In this document: piece by piece, positions 20,868-31,369 of the stretch
How positions within the stretch are numbered: the stretch's first letter is position 1
How the letters are laid out: each line of letters opens with the position of its first letter
Source of the DNA: Arctopsyche grandis
Lineage: Eukaryota; Arthropoda; Insecta; Trichoptera; Hydropsychidae
Length of the DNA: 64,000 nucleotides
Assembly (NCBI RefSeq): GCF_051622035.1
Contig: NC_135355.1
Coordinates: forward strand, 33,027,986 to 33,091,985
Direction: 5' to 3'
Notes under the pieces: model-generated
What the model was told of the DNA's origin: nothing
Databases searched by the model: none
Seen by the model: the letters and a program-made list of their open reading frames with translations, nothing else
Program-made: the position numbers and the translations under genes

Positions 20868-21390
20868 GATTTGACAGTGATCGTTAAATGTGCTTCCCAT
20901 ATTTGAAGTAATGTAGGAGAGACTTGTCGAAATAATAAGATCGTACGAATAGCTAGAGTCTACTTATGGCTCTAGGCATGGCGTGTCATACGAATAAGGG
21001 CGAAAACACACTAAGTGGTATGGGATGTCTCGTCCTTGGCTTGTAAATAGTGGGTGTTTCCCAAACCAAATTAAGGTGTAGTTGCACGCACAGAATGCAT
21101 ATGTTTGGGAGGTCGTTTCAAGTTTCTCTTACATTTCTTCAAACATGAGATTCACCGGTATCGATCATTATCCAGCAAGGGTAAATAAATTATTAAATAT
21201 CACAGAAAAAACACCAGGTGGTGATCTTTTGGACTGTTTACCACGTATGTATGTACATATGTACATATGTATATGCTAGGCTAGGAGTGCTGCGTTTTTT
21301 TCGTTTAAAAGTATCTAAAAAAACACGTACCACGTAACACTCAGTGTGTTTTCGCCCTAAATATGGCTGCGCCTTAAGCTACCTCTACCA
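20868..21390 (+). repeat. Dispersed repeat rpt-5, copy 1, interrupted by a MITE
   Basis: 20868-20996 (TTCCCATATTTGAAGTAATG, TCTAGGCATGGCGTGTCATA) matches 41962-42122, and the match resumes at 21359-21390 after the MITE. Class unknown. Confidence 0.65.
20997..21358. mobile_element. MITE, ends AGGGCGAAAACACACT
   Basis: The left end AGGGCGAAAACACACT and right end AGTGTGTTTTCGCCCT are perfect inverted repeats of 16 bp, extended imperfectly by AGTG. It is 362 bp with no coding sequence and sits inside rpt-5, whose sequence resumes on the far side. The target duplication is too short or AT-rich to assign. Confidence 0.8.
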
Positions 21391-21476
21391 CCAATAACTG
21401 AGTATTTCACTCTGATCTTGGAAACCCTTCAACATTTTGTCCAATCTACAATACTTTGGAAATTATTTATTCCATG

Positions 21477-21844
21477 CTATTGTTGCGTAGGGGTGGGTGG
21501 AGGATCCAAGTAAAAGGCCAACAGTCGTATTACAGCATTTATTGATGATTAAGGAGATACACGCACTGTCACTGCTCAGTCCAGAATGACCTGATATTGT
21601 CTACGTACCGTCTTATAAGGGGTAGATCTCTCAGGACGTCTAATCTGTTTACCTACTGTATAGTCACGTATTTGGATATGTATTCCCACGGTATGAGAAG
21701 TGCAATCATTGTTTAGCTTACATGCACTTAGCTTGTCGCTAATCCTTAAAACCACTTACACCGGTCTCACGGTCTCTCAGGACGCTACCCGGCCTAATCC
21801 GATCGCAATTACTCGGCGGCTCTTTTTAGTATACGTAACACTAT
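21477..21844 (-). mobile_element. Solo LTR 2 (21481-21840), target duplication CTAT
   Basis: The plus strand starts TGTTGCGTAG and ends TACGTAACA, so it is a reversed LTR of the family at 5581. CTAT flanks both sides exactly. It shares an ACCACTTACACCGGT segment with the copy at 35699 that the other two lack, so there are two subfamilies. Confidence 0.88.
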
Positions 21845-21849
21845 TATTA

Positions 21850-23905
21850 CCTTTTTTATTATTTGTGGACACTATAAGATAAATATGTATGTATTTGTCG
21901 AATAATAATCTTCATGTTTCGTTCTATACATATATTGATTCCATATATAATATTTTCAGTGTGCGTCGATATGGAGCAACCTTTATGGTAAAAATGGAAT
22001 ATAAAAAGATCTATTAATATTATATTGAACACTAAAATGTTTACATTTACTTTTCACGAAAACTTTACAGCTCGTAAAGAATCTCTAAGTAAAATAAATG
22101 TATTTGTAATGAGAATCGATTCACATTTTCGTTTGATAAACGATGAGCAGATGCGCTGAAACTTTTCCCATTATTGGGGCATCATTCACGACGTTGTCTA
22201 CGTAGGATTTTCTCTATTTTTATCGATTCGGGTATTTCTCTGGTTTTATGTGCGATTAATTCGCTTATCGACGAGAGCGTCGTAGATTCCTCTTTCCTCA
22301 TTCTTTTTTTTTTATTTCCCCTCGGGTAGACGTTGACGGAGGGGTTGGGTTGAGATCCTCGAAAGGGTTGTAACTGGGTCGTCAAGCAGATCATTAAAAC
22401 TTGACAAGAGTCTCTTCTTTCCTTTCTGAAGGTAGACCGTAAACTCGTAATGCGACTTGCATTTGTTCATCTGTTCACTTCGTCATGCGAAAAAGCTCTC
22501 TTTTTGACTACATATGTATCTTATATATGGCTCAAAGCATTTTTAATTTAATTTTAGCCGTCTTATTCTCAGATTGTGGGTGTGCTTTCAATTTCGAAAT
22601 ACGTAGAGGAGTATTAAATTGATTTTAAAATTGTTGAGTTTGGTTTAGGATTGTGCCGAATGGATGTGAAATTCGATCAGCCAAGTTACGCAAAACGGTT
22701 TGAAATTATTGAGATCGGCGAAAACGATACTGTCTGAATTAATGGAAAAAATAATGGGCACCATCCCATCGTACGGTAATGCCAGGGGCGTCCACCCCAA
22801 ATTGAAAAGGGGGCTGAAACGAGATTATTAAAAATAACCACCGAATGATTGAAAAATGAATGGCAAAAAGGCACCTACACTGATGTATTCTATTTTATTA
22901 CGTCACATAATATTACATACAAGGTGTTGCGTGGAAAATTTTTATTTAACGCTTCCCTTAAGGTGGCACGTCTCCTCCATTTATTTAAATAATGATGTCG
23001 AGGTTGACTCCCATGAGTATATGAATTACACAACAGTCACTATGAGGACATATTAAAAATGAGATAAAACGACCCTCATTTTTTTGTCACATGGTTGTGT
23101 TGCCCCACACGCAGATATCCCACGGGATCTTCTCGTTATCTCTAATACAAAATGAAAAAAAAGTAAAAGTAAACTAGAAACCCACCAGGATGAATACGTC
23201 GCTGTTAATCAAAGTGTCACTTTCGTCGTTCAATTATGCGCTGCTTTATTATTAAATGTCTGTGAAATACGTGTCTTGTAATAAAGATGCGGGTGCAGTT
23301 TTTGGTTAACTTAATACTAAAAATACTTTAATACTTAACATTTAACTAATTTAATATTTAACTAATTTCTGGGTCAAAGCAGCATGTTGGAGAAAATTGA
23401 AACGGATCAAAGCAATCAGAAACTGTACAAATAGATCGGTTTCAAAATTTGGGGCTGTGTACATATGTATTCGCTGATGACTGTCAAACGAAATCGACGA
23501 CACAATATTAAAACTTATATCTGGGCCTGGTTTAGATAGCATTTTTTTGTACATACCCGCAAGTTTTATTACAAAATGTGTGGATGCATTTTCTATTTCA
23601 ACAACGACGTTTTGAAAGTTCTAATCTTCGACATGTGGGATAACAAAAATGTAGTGGTTTTATTAAATGGTTTATAAAATCTAGTATGATAAAAGGTTCG
23701 TAAAATATCGCAGTTCAGAAGAGACGCTTTTAGTCCAAAATCAATCCAAATAGTTGAAATCAGAGAGTTGAAAATAAAGATAGAAGAGATCGAAAAGAGA
23801 GACGTCAAACAAGCGGCGAGAATGCCTCGGCCAAAGAACGAACAACGCATCGGCCATTTCAATTTTATGAAAACATATTTTTATCATTCATTATATAATC
23901 TATTA
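21850..23905. other. No gene recognised
   Basis: AT-rich DNA with short chance frames. 22140-22400 and 22760-22820 are less AT-rich; the latter has CCAGGGGCGTCCACCCC-like words of a possible hAT end. No family motif. Confidence 0.4.
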
Positions 23906-23911
23906 GTGAAT

Positions 23912-24270
23912 TAAAATATATATGAGAAATAATGAGAGCCTATAATGCAAATTTTATAAGATATAGTAAGAAAATGATGAGTTATAGGTGTTTAAACAAT
24001 TAAAAATTGACAAAACGAGTGGGGGGCGGAAAGTCAAACGTATAAGGCTACAGGCTAGTGGCAAAAGGTTAGCTGTCACCGTCTCCAAAATTTTTGTATT
24101 CTTAAACGTGTTAATTACGATAATATTTCACCACCGAACTAGCGGAAGCAATTGAAATCTCTATTGGTGGTCAAACCTCACAAAATGGCAAAGTTTCAGA
24201 GCGATCGGAAGAATATAGGAAATTTGTCAGACCAATTTGTGAAGTGAAATTAATAAAAACCGTTTAAAAA
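23912..24270 (+). repeat. rpt-1, copy 4 (divergent)
   Basis: It has GAAATAATGAGAGCCTATAA, TTATAGGTGTTTAAACAATT, and later CAAAATGGCAAAGTTTCAGA, GCGATCGGAAG. It is more diverged than the other copies in its 3' half. Confidence 0.7.
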
Positions 24271-24274
24271 AATT

Positions 24275-25755
24275 GACAAATGTACATGTATCGTTTTTAT
24301 TGAATCAGTTTTATCAGTTTGCAATGAAATTGTGCAAAAAGTCCACATGATGTGAATTTAATCCATGTTTTTATTTTTAAATAGGTTTATAGATTTGTAT
24401 ACCTACATACATACATATATGTAATTCCTATGCAAAAATTTATTTTTGTGATTTAGATATGTATTTCACTCGAGTTGCCTTTCGCTTCAATAGATATCGA
24501 ACTTCGATAATAGTAATTTATTTACAAGCTTAAACGAAGTCTGCTAGTAATTTTGTGCTTGAAACGGGTCTTCCGATTAATCTTTGCTAATCGAGTTTTA
24601 CCCTTTTGAATTTAGTATATTGAACGCTGGGGATTTCCCTTGAAATATCTTGTAAAAGCATAGTGAAGAGCGTACCTTTTTCATTGATGAATGACGAAAA
24701 AACTTTTAGTTGTTTGTAAAATTCTAATATAATAAGTACATATTTTGCAAAGGCGATTATCTGTGTATGTATGTATATATGCATGTATATATTTTTTACA
24801 ATAGTTGTTTGTTCTCAATTTTCTTTTGCGGTCTTAAAGGGTCAAGACGAGAGCTCAAAGGGGCTTATCCTAATTGATGTATTTTCTAACTTGTTCTTGT
24901 TTTTGAATCTTAGTCATCCTCACTGAAGTCGAGCCTTAAGAACAACAATAAATATTTGTCGGGAGGATTTCAAGTTTACTGACCTTCTTGGAGCTTCGTA
25001 GATGTGTTTTATTTATGTACTTACCGTGAACCGTTTTCCCTATAAATAATAAATTTAAATTAGATACTGTCAATTTGAACAGAAATTTATGAAAAATAAA
25101 TTTATTTGTTTTTCATTTTGGTAGATAAATCATCCAAGTAAAAACTCTCACAAAAATATAGCACGTGACCCAGATATTTTATTCATTTTATGTATTAACT
25201 ATCAATTCCATTGAAATGCTTGAGTTTAATGAGAGCAAGCAAACCCTTTCAGAAAGCATCAGATGAATTAAGCAAATTTTGTTTAAAAAATTAAGGAAAA
25301 ATTGGACATTTCTATACGATTCTCAGATTCGCATAGTTTTATATTATGTGAATTCATAGCAAAAGGCCTCTAATGTATCATCAATATTTGATTTTTATTA
25401 CTTTATTTTACTTTTGAAAAACTTTGTTCCACTTTTGATACGCAAAAAAAAACTGTAGTAAAAAATAAATGTATTTAATAAAACTGTAGTAATAAAATAA
25501 TGTACTAAAATATAAATAAAATAAAAAGGCAATTTAAACAATATTTCAACAACAAATGTACAAATATGTGGGATTTCATGATTAATATTTCAATCAAAGA
25601 GTTTTCAATGATTGATTGGGGTTTCAATCAAAATTATGATCCCGGCTTAAACTAATGTAATTAAATATATTACTATGAAGTTTGGGCCGCATGTGATGAT
25701 ATATGTACGTATGTGATGATTTTAAATGGGCCCGAACCTGAACCATAGTAATATA
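24275..25755. other. No gene recognised
   Basis: Very AT-rich; I see no repeats shared with the rest of the window and no protein motif on either strand. Confidence 0.5.
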
Positions 25756-25761
25756 TTTATA

Positions 25762-26122
25762 TATTAGAGATAACGAGAACCTATAAAGAAAATTTTATAA
25801 AATATAGAGTGAAAAAAGAAAAAGTTATAGGCGTTTAAATAATTAAAATTTGACAGCGAGATGGCAGGGTGAAAAGTAATGAAACTACTGATGTGAATGA
25901 TGAATGTGACAGATAAACGTCACCGTGTAATACGATGCAGTATTTTCAAACGTGTCTAATACGATATTTTTTCACTATCGTAATTGCGGATGATACCTTA
26001 AATTATATTGGTGACCAAAATGAGCAATATGGCAAAGTATGAAAACGATCGGATAAGAGATAAGGGATATAAAAAATGACCGCTTACACGAAAACCATGT
26101 GAAACGTGTAAGAGGTTAGTAA
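25762..26122 (+). repeat. rpt-1, copy 5
   Basis: It runs from TAGAGATAACGAGAACCTAT to GTGAAACGTGTAAGAGG. It abuts a MITE fragment. Confidence 0.78.
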
Positions 26123-26131
26123 AAATACGTA

Positions 26132-26282
26132 TGCCTATAATAATTGCATCTGTGCACATCGAAAGGTTACCCGTCATCTGATGTGCAATCTATCATTCGA
26201 GAAGATGAGAATTGCATTTAAAGCAGCCGTCAGTTAATCTGTCGTTCAATTTGTCTGGCAATTTTAGAGCGGATGCACCGCA
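26132..26282 (+). mobile_element. Right half of the long-TIR MITE also seen at 57832
   Basis: AATTGCATCTGTGCACATCG, GTCATCTGATGTGCAATCTA and TTAAAGCAGCCGTCAGTTAA match 58035-58140, ending in GATGCACCGCATCCC. Only the right half is present. Confidence 0.75.
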
Positions 26283-26307
26283 TCCCTTACATACATAAGT
26301 ATAATGT

Positions 26308-26485
26308 ACCTGCTGCTCGCACAGTTCTTTTTCGAATGGCTCCTATTCCGAGAGCTATTCGACTTCGCATAGAAATCGTTGCTGCTGTCCCTGAATGTGA
26401 TATTTTCCACCTTGGGGAGCGTAGATTATCGGATATTATTTTAACATATTTATCTGGTAACCTGCGCTCATCATTACTTTCTTAA
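26308..26485 (+). pseudogene. LINE-H RT C-terminal coding fragment
   Basis: It encodes PAARTVLFRMAPIPRAIRLR, then ECDIFHLGERRLSDI and a stop at 26483-26485. It matches the minus-strand copy at 2871-3080 in order and residues. The upstream 12 codons belong to unrelated DNA, so this is the remaining end of a truncated insertion. Confidence 0.8.
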
Positions 26486-26836
26486 TTTGAATGTGATGTA
26501 TGAGTGGAATCTTAATCTACTCTCTTCCATTTGGGCCTCGCTGTGATTTTATTTTTTATTCATATTTTGTTTTACTTTTTCTTTCTCCTTAGTACATTTT
26601 TATATACTATTTTAATTTTGTTCAGAGTAAACAAAGAATGGGATTTATGGATTTTATTTTTGATTTTTACACTTTTGTTATTTTTTTTTCCTCTCTGAAT
26701 GATGTATTATTTTCCTTTTGTTAATTTTTTTTTTATTATTTTATTTTACCATGTTTTCTGCTTTTGATTTTTTCCTTTATTTACAGTTTACTTGTTTTTA
26801 TATCATGTTTTTATATATGTATTTTTCAATTGTAGG

Positions 26837-26877
26837 CCATTGTGGCGCATTAGGTTCTTCCTGTAATGCCACAATGG
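26837..26877 (+). other. LINE-H 3' terminal hairpin
   Basis: A perfect 10-bp stem, CCATTGTGGC with GCCACAATGG. The loop side has GCATTAGG and CCTGTAAT, closely resembling the SINE hairpins (GCATTGGG, CCTGTAAG) although the stem differs. Confidence 0.85.
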
Positions 26878-26909
26878 TCCAAAACTATTAAATAAATAAA
26901 TAATTTTGC

Positions 26910-28090
26910 CTGAAATTCCTTTTTACATTGATATGTTGGATGTCGTGTTGGAAATAATTTTATTCTCATTTTTACTCTATTTCTTTTATTAAATTGATAT
27001 ATTTATATCTAAAATTCATACAAATACACTATGAAGGTACTTACTTTTTATTTATACCTGCATATTTCATTACCGATAATTCCACAAATTGGGTTACTTG
27101 TCAATTTTTAGTGATTTTTTCATTTTTTTATATTTTGAAAATCGCTATTATTTTTACTACTAATAATTTACGTTGGCAAGAAAAGTCGATCTAACTAAAA
27201 TCGTCATAAGATAAAGTCGAAGTTGGAGTCGGTAAATTTTGAACCGACTCTGTATACAGTCCTGGTTTTTTTGGAAATAAATTGATTGATGAACAGTCCT
27301 GTGAATTGTACATATCCTTGGATATATATATACATATGCACATTGAAATAAGCAAAATGTTTTTTTTTTATATAAATTCGAATTCAAGTCGTTTCCGAGA
27401 TTTTTTCGAGTACGACGATAATGGGGTTTTTATTCGCAGAACATTTCGAGAATGTCAGTTGAAACGGTTTATGCAATATGTATTATGGTATAAATAGAAA
27501 AGGAAACGATCGCTAGTTGTTCTAAGAAGCTGTTTTGCGAAATATACACATTCGTTCCTCTGCTTCTGACACATTCGCCGACAAAGGATACTTGAGCTTA
27601 ATTAATTCACCAAACACACAATGGCCGACTGCTAATTACGCATACGTACACTAACGATCATTGTTATTGTATTAGAATCATATTCGTCGCAACTGATTTA
27701 AAGGCTCACTCACAAACGTGGTCTCTGAGATTTCATACCGGTTCATATGTATGATGTAATTAACATATGCATGTGTATATATGTATATGCTTTTGTAGAT
27801 ACGTATTTGCCATTAGCTTAAAAATCGAGGACAATGCTCGGGAACGTGCTAGAGCTGCTTCTTAGCCATTAGAGCTAAATCTTGTGTTCTGAGATAGGAG
27901 ATAGGCCACGATTTTCCACCACTTCGGTACAGACTGCTCGGAAAGACAGCATACAAAGTAACCAGTTATATCGAGTAGTTGTCTCAACCCTGAATATGCC
28001 AAACTTTCTTGTATATTTTCGTTTCGGCTGATGGGTTTGAATATTTACGTTAAGATGAAACGACACAAGGATTCTATTTTTATTTTTATT
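26910..28090. other. No gene recognised
   Basis: AT-rich with short chance ORFs; nothing repeats elsewhere in the window as far as I can see. Confidence 0.45.
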
Positions 28091-28093
28091 ATA

Positions 28094-28447
28094 TACTAGC
28101 TGAACCCGGAATGCGTTGCAATGCCAGAATAAGGCATGCAATTCCCGTTTCAAGTAATGGTTGGAGCTCTGCTAACGTCTCTTCAAAGCCGAAAGTCTCT
28201 TCAAACCGACTGGTATCGTGGTTACCAACAAACACATTTCCTTGACAATGGCGCTTCACACTTTCGCGCCGATAAAATCATAATTACGAATATTATTATT
28301 AAGAGGTTTTTTCCCGTTTTTTTTCACAGTAATCTTCCCGGACATGCATACAACAAATCCTGAATGTTCCATCGTAATCGGTTGAGTGGTTTAGGAGCCT
28401 AGGTATACGAGACAGAGAAACAGACATTCAATTTTATATATATAGAT
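28094..28447 (+). repeat. Dispersed repeat rpt-3 (CTAGCTGAACCCGG type)
   Basis: It starts ATACTAGCTGAACCCGGAAT and ends with AGACAGAGAAACAGACATTC and TTTTATATATATAGAT. Repeats with such ends are widespread in arthropod genomes. The short frames inside are not genes. Pieces of related CTTCGCTCGG sequence occur near 6060, 9610 and 30575. Confidence 0.6.
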
Positions 28448-28454
28448 ATACATA

Positions 28455-28857
28455 CACACATATGTATACCATATTTGCCATGACAGGAATTACTCCAAAG
28501 CGACGGATATGGTTAGATTATTTTTGTACATAAGTACTAACGATTTTTCAAACATAACAGTACATAGAATACAATAGATACATCTATTGACAATCAACAT
28601 TTTTTTGATACCCAGAAAATTTGCAAGAAAAGAGGTGCTAATAACTCGAAATTGCGATGAACTCAGGCGGAGGATACCGATTTATTGGATACCGTCACAA
28701 CAATTAAGATAGAAAAATTGAAAAATTCTAACAAGAGACAGTCGATCTGTATTTCAATAAACACAGGATCTTACCAGCAGCGAATTTGACCGGTACTTGA
28801 ACCCATAACCTTTTTACATGTGTATAATAGCTCTACTAGTGCATTACGCTGTGACTA
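28455..28857 (-). mobile_element. tRNA-headed SINE, subfamily with CCATAT hairpin
   Basis: The minus strand has the head (box B GGGTTCAAGTACCGG, complement of 28790-28804), a divergent central domain (CTCTTGTTAGAATTTTTCAA, GACGGTATCC), the body, and the 3' hairpin at 28469-28512 with outer stem CCATAT/ATATGG. The closest relative is at 32690-33118. Confidence 0.8.
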
Positions 28858-28869
28858 TGTATGTACATA

Positions 28870-29208
28870 TTTTATTTTATTTTTATTTAAATTGCTCCAA
28901 AGCGACGAGTGTACTAACACGATTAATACAAGCATTTTTATACAATGCGAACTCATACAAACATCATCCATAGTGACAATTTTGCAAACATCGACGCGCT
29001 GAATAACTTGAGAATTGCAAGAGAGATTGGAAAGAAAATGCCAATTTACAGGAACCGTTTCAATGAAAATCAGAAAAACTGGAAAACTCTGAAAGGAAAC
29101 GATCGACCTGGAATCACAAACCAAGGTATGGCCAACAGCCACGAGTGGTAATCGAACCGTGACCACTCCACTCGAAAGCATAATATGTTAACCACTAGTC
29201 TGGTTCGT
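28870..29208 (-). mobile_element. tRNA-headed SINE, 3' end truncated in hairpin
   Basis: The minus strand has the head (ACCAGACTAGTGGTTAACATA, with box B GGTTCGATTACC complementary to about 29147-29158), the central domain TTTCAGAGTTTTCCAGTTTT then GAAACGGTTCC, and at the far end part of the TCGCTTTGGAG hairpin arm plus an A/T-rich tail at 28871-28889. It lies directly upstream, in sense, of the SINE at 28455, so the two form a tandem pair. Confidence 0.78.
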
Positions 29209-29214
29209 TATATA

Positions 29215-30205
29215 ATATCTTATATATTTTCATTATAAGAGAAGATCTTTCTAATAATATATAAAGTATGATTTATACTATTTTATTATATTTCAAATCG
29301 TTTTAAAATCCGTGTTTGATCTGTCTGGACAGTTTTAAATCTACGGTTGAAATAGGTGTGATTATATGTATATGGAATTGCAAAATTCTTTTTATGTGAT
29401 TTTTTAAATCATACTATTGAAGGGTTAGATGCTCTTCAAAGAACAAGTGCTAGCATTCGAATAGTGGTTGCATAATGTGAGTTGGTCTCTCATGAATGCA
29501 GTCAACGCAGCACTAAACAAAATGAAAAAATAGGTTTGTATAGGAATGAAATGCATTGCCAATAAACGTGACGTTGTTGCATAGATTTTGCAGCATTGGA
29601 ACAAAGGGTCGTAAATTCTTGAAGGTTGTGTGAGTGTGATTGGAGAATAGTCTCTAATAACTCATTATATAATAGGTGCAATTAAATTTGAGCGAAAGAT
29701 AAGAAAGTCATTTGCTAATGACCAATAAAGGGGAGAAAGCTACTAATTAATTCGCTTCATTAAGTCGAACGACAACAAAGCTTGGGGGTGAAAAAAATAT
29801 ATCTCGTTTTATATTTTAGGCGTAAAAATGATTCAGTTATGTATCACAGTCACAAAAAAAAATCTAAAATAGATCTCATTTTTGAGATAATGTGTTTATT
29901 TCACGAGCTAATTATATATATGAGCATCATCATTTAAGTCTCTCTAACACGCTTTCAACTTTTTCTCAACATTTTTTTCACTTCTTTGATCTAGCTGCAT
30001 GATTTTGTTCTAGCTACATTTTTTTGGGTACTTTTCGAGTATCTTTGTCTATCTTTCTTTGTTTTCACCCGTCTTTATGTCTCTTCTTCTAAAACCAAAA
30101 AACAGTAATTCAGCGTTCTATTTAAAATTATATGTACCATTTAAAGCTTGTTGAGGGTTGTACACGTCAATATTTTCAAAATATGTTGATCGAAAACTGT
30201 TGCTT
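29215..30205. other. No gene recognised
   Basis: AT-rich; no repeats or motifs identified. Confidence 0.45.
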
Positions 30206-30207
30206 TT

Positions 30208-30400
30208 ATTTATATATTTATTTATAAATTGTACCATTATGGAATTACAGGAATTCCTAATGCGCCACAATGGACAAACATATAACAGATAAGAAACAAA
30301 AAATATATTAATTGTACAGAAATAAAATACATATTTATACATACAACAAAACAGCAACAAAATTTCAAATAATAATATAAGTCGTTGCAACCGATTTCAT
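30208..30400 (-). mobile_element. LINE-H 3'UTR end, third copy
   Basis: The hairpin at 30234-30273 reads CCATTGTGGC...TTCCATAATGG in sense; the one change creates a G-U pair, so the stem is kept. It is followed by a TAAATAAATATATAAA tail. No ORF remains. Confidence 0.75.
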
Positions 30401-30564
30401 TGTGTGATTTACAAAAAAAGCTTTTAGCAGATAATTTGATAATCGCTGAGGAGTTGCAGTGTATAAAAATCACTATATGTATATATGGACTTATCTACCG
30501 ATGGTTTAGTGACCTACTTTTCTATTTATTCATGTTATAAAAATTGTTGTTTGTATAGGTATAC

Positions 30565-30600
30565 CCGGTGCTACCCGGCTTCGCTCGGTAAATGGAAATT
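30565..30600 (+). repeat. CTTCGCTCGG-type repeat fragment
   Basis: ACCCGGTGCTACCCGGCTTC followed by GCTCGGTA, related to the pieces near 6060 and 9610. Confidence 0.5.
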
Positions 30601-30639
30601 AAATGAAAATCATGAAAAAAAATCTTCATTTATTTTTAT

Positions 30640-30840
30640 TTTTTTATTAAATTTATTTATTTATTTTATTAATTGAAAAATCAACAGACAGGATGTACAG
30701 AGATAGGTATAAAAAAAACAAAAAGTAAATAAATAATATATGTAACATCCGAGTCCAATAATAGATTTTTACAAAAATGAAAAAGATAAATATGAGGAAA
30801 ACAAATTAAAAAGTAAAGAATAAAGGCATGACAAAATATA
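30640..30840 (-). mobile_element. LINE-K 3'UTR fragment
   Basis: About 190 bases are nearly identical to 60490-60675 (ATTGAAAAATCAACAGACAG to AAGAATAAAGGCATGACAAA), where the coding part of the element lies upstream. The near-identity implies recent movement. Confidence 0.85.
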
Positions 30841-30855
30841 TATATTTATATTTAA

Positions 30856-31365
30856 CCAGCAGCGTGGTCTAGTGGTGAATGTTGAATTATTTCGTACTTG
30901 ATGTTACGGGTTCGAGTCCCACTAAGTCTTGTTGTTGGCCAGACCTTGGTTTATCGAGGTCAATCGTTTCTTATCAGAATTTGCCAATTTTTTCGATTTT
31001 CATTGAAACGGTTCCTGTAAAAATTGGCGTTTCCTTCCTTCCCATCCCAATTTTCTGTTGCAAACCTTTAGTTATTGTTATATCTTAGGTTTCGCCATAT
31101 TGATCACCATAGATGTCTCTGTGGTGGTTTATCGAATAAAAATTCGTATTGTTACATGAAAGTGATTCATCGTTATTTATCGTATTTATACGATGTTTGT
31201 CATATCTGACCATAGATGTCAGATATTGTTTAGGTTAACATGTATCTATGTAATAATTATGTGGACCAAGAAGGCGCATTTGGGGTTTAACTGTTAAGCC
31301 TTCCTGGTATATTTGTATATATGTATGTATATGTATATATATTTGAATAAAAAAAATATTCAACG
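30856..31365 (+). mobile_element. tRNA-headed SINE, essentially complete
   Basis: Box A TGGTCTAGTGGT (30865-30876), box B GGGTTCGAGTCCC (30908-30920), central domain TTATCAGAATTTGCCAATTT (about 30970) then GAAACGGTTCC, the body with ATAGATGTCTCTG, and the terminal hairpin at 31266-31307 (stem CCAAGAAGGC / GCCTTCCTGG). It ends in a TAT-rich tail. It is the clearest head-to-tail copy in the window. Confidence 0.88.
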
Positions 31366-31369
31366 ACCG

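Larger units (their letters stand above)
26285..26905 (+). mobile_element. LINE-H copy, 5'-truncated 3' end
   Basis: C-terminal RT coding (26308-26485), a T-rich 3'UTR, the terminal hairpin at 26837-26877 and the tail TTAAATAAATAAATAA. The same order as the minus-strand copy at 2553-3700. Confidence 0.85.

Noticed and set aside
30856..30930. tRNA gene
   Set aside because: Boxes A and B are present but no acceptor stem or full cloverleaf pairs, and the unit continues into the SINE body; the same applies to the other heads.
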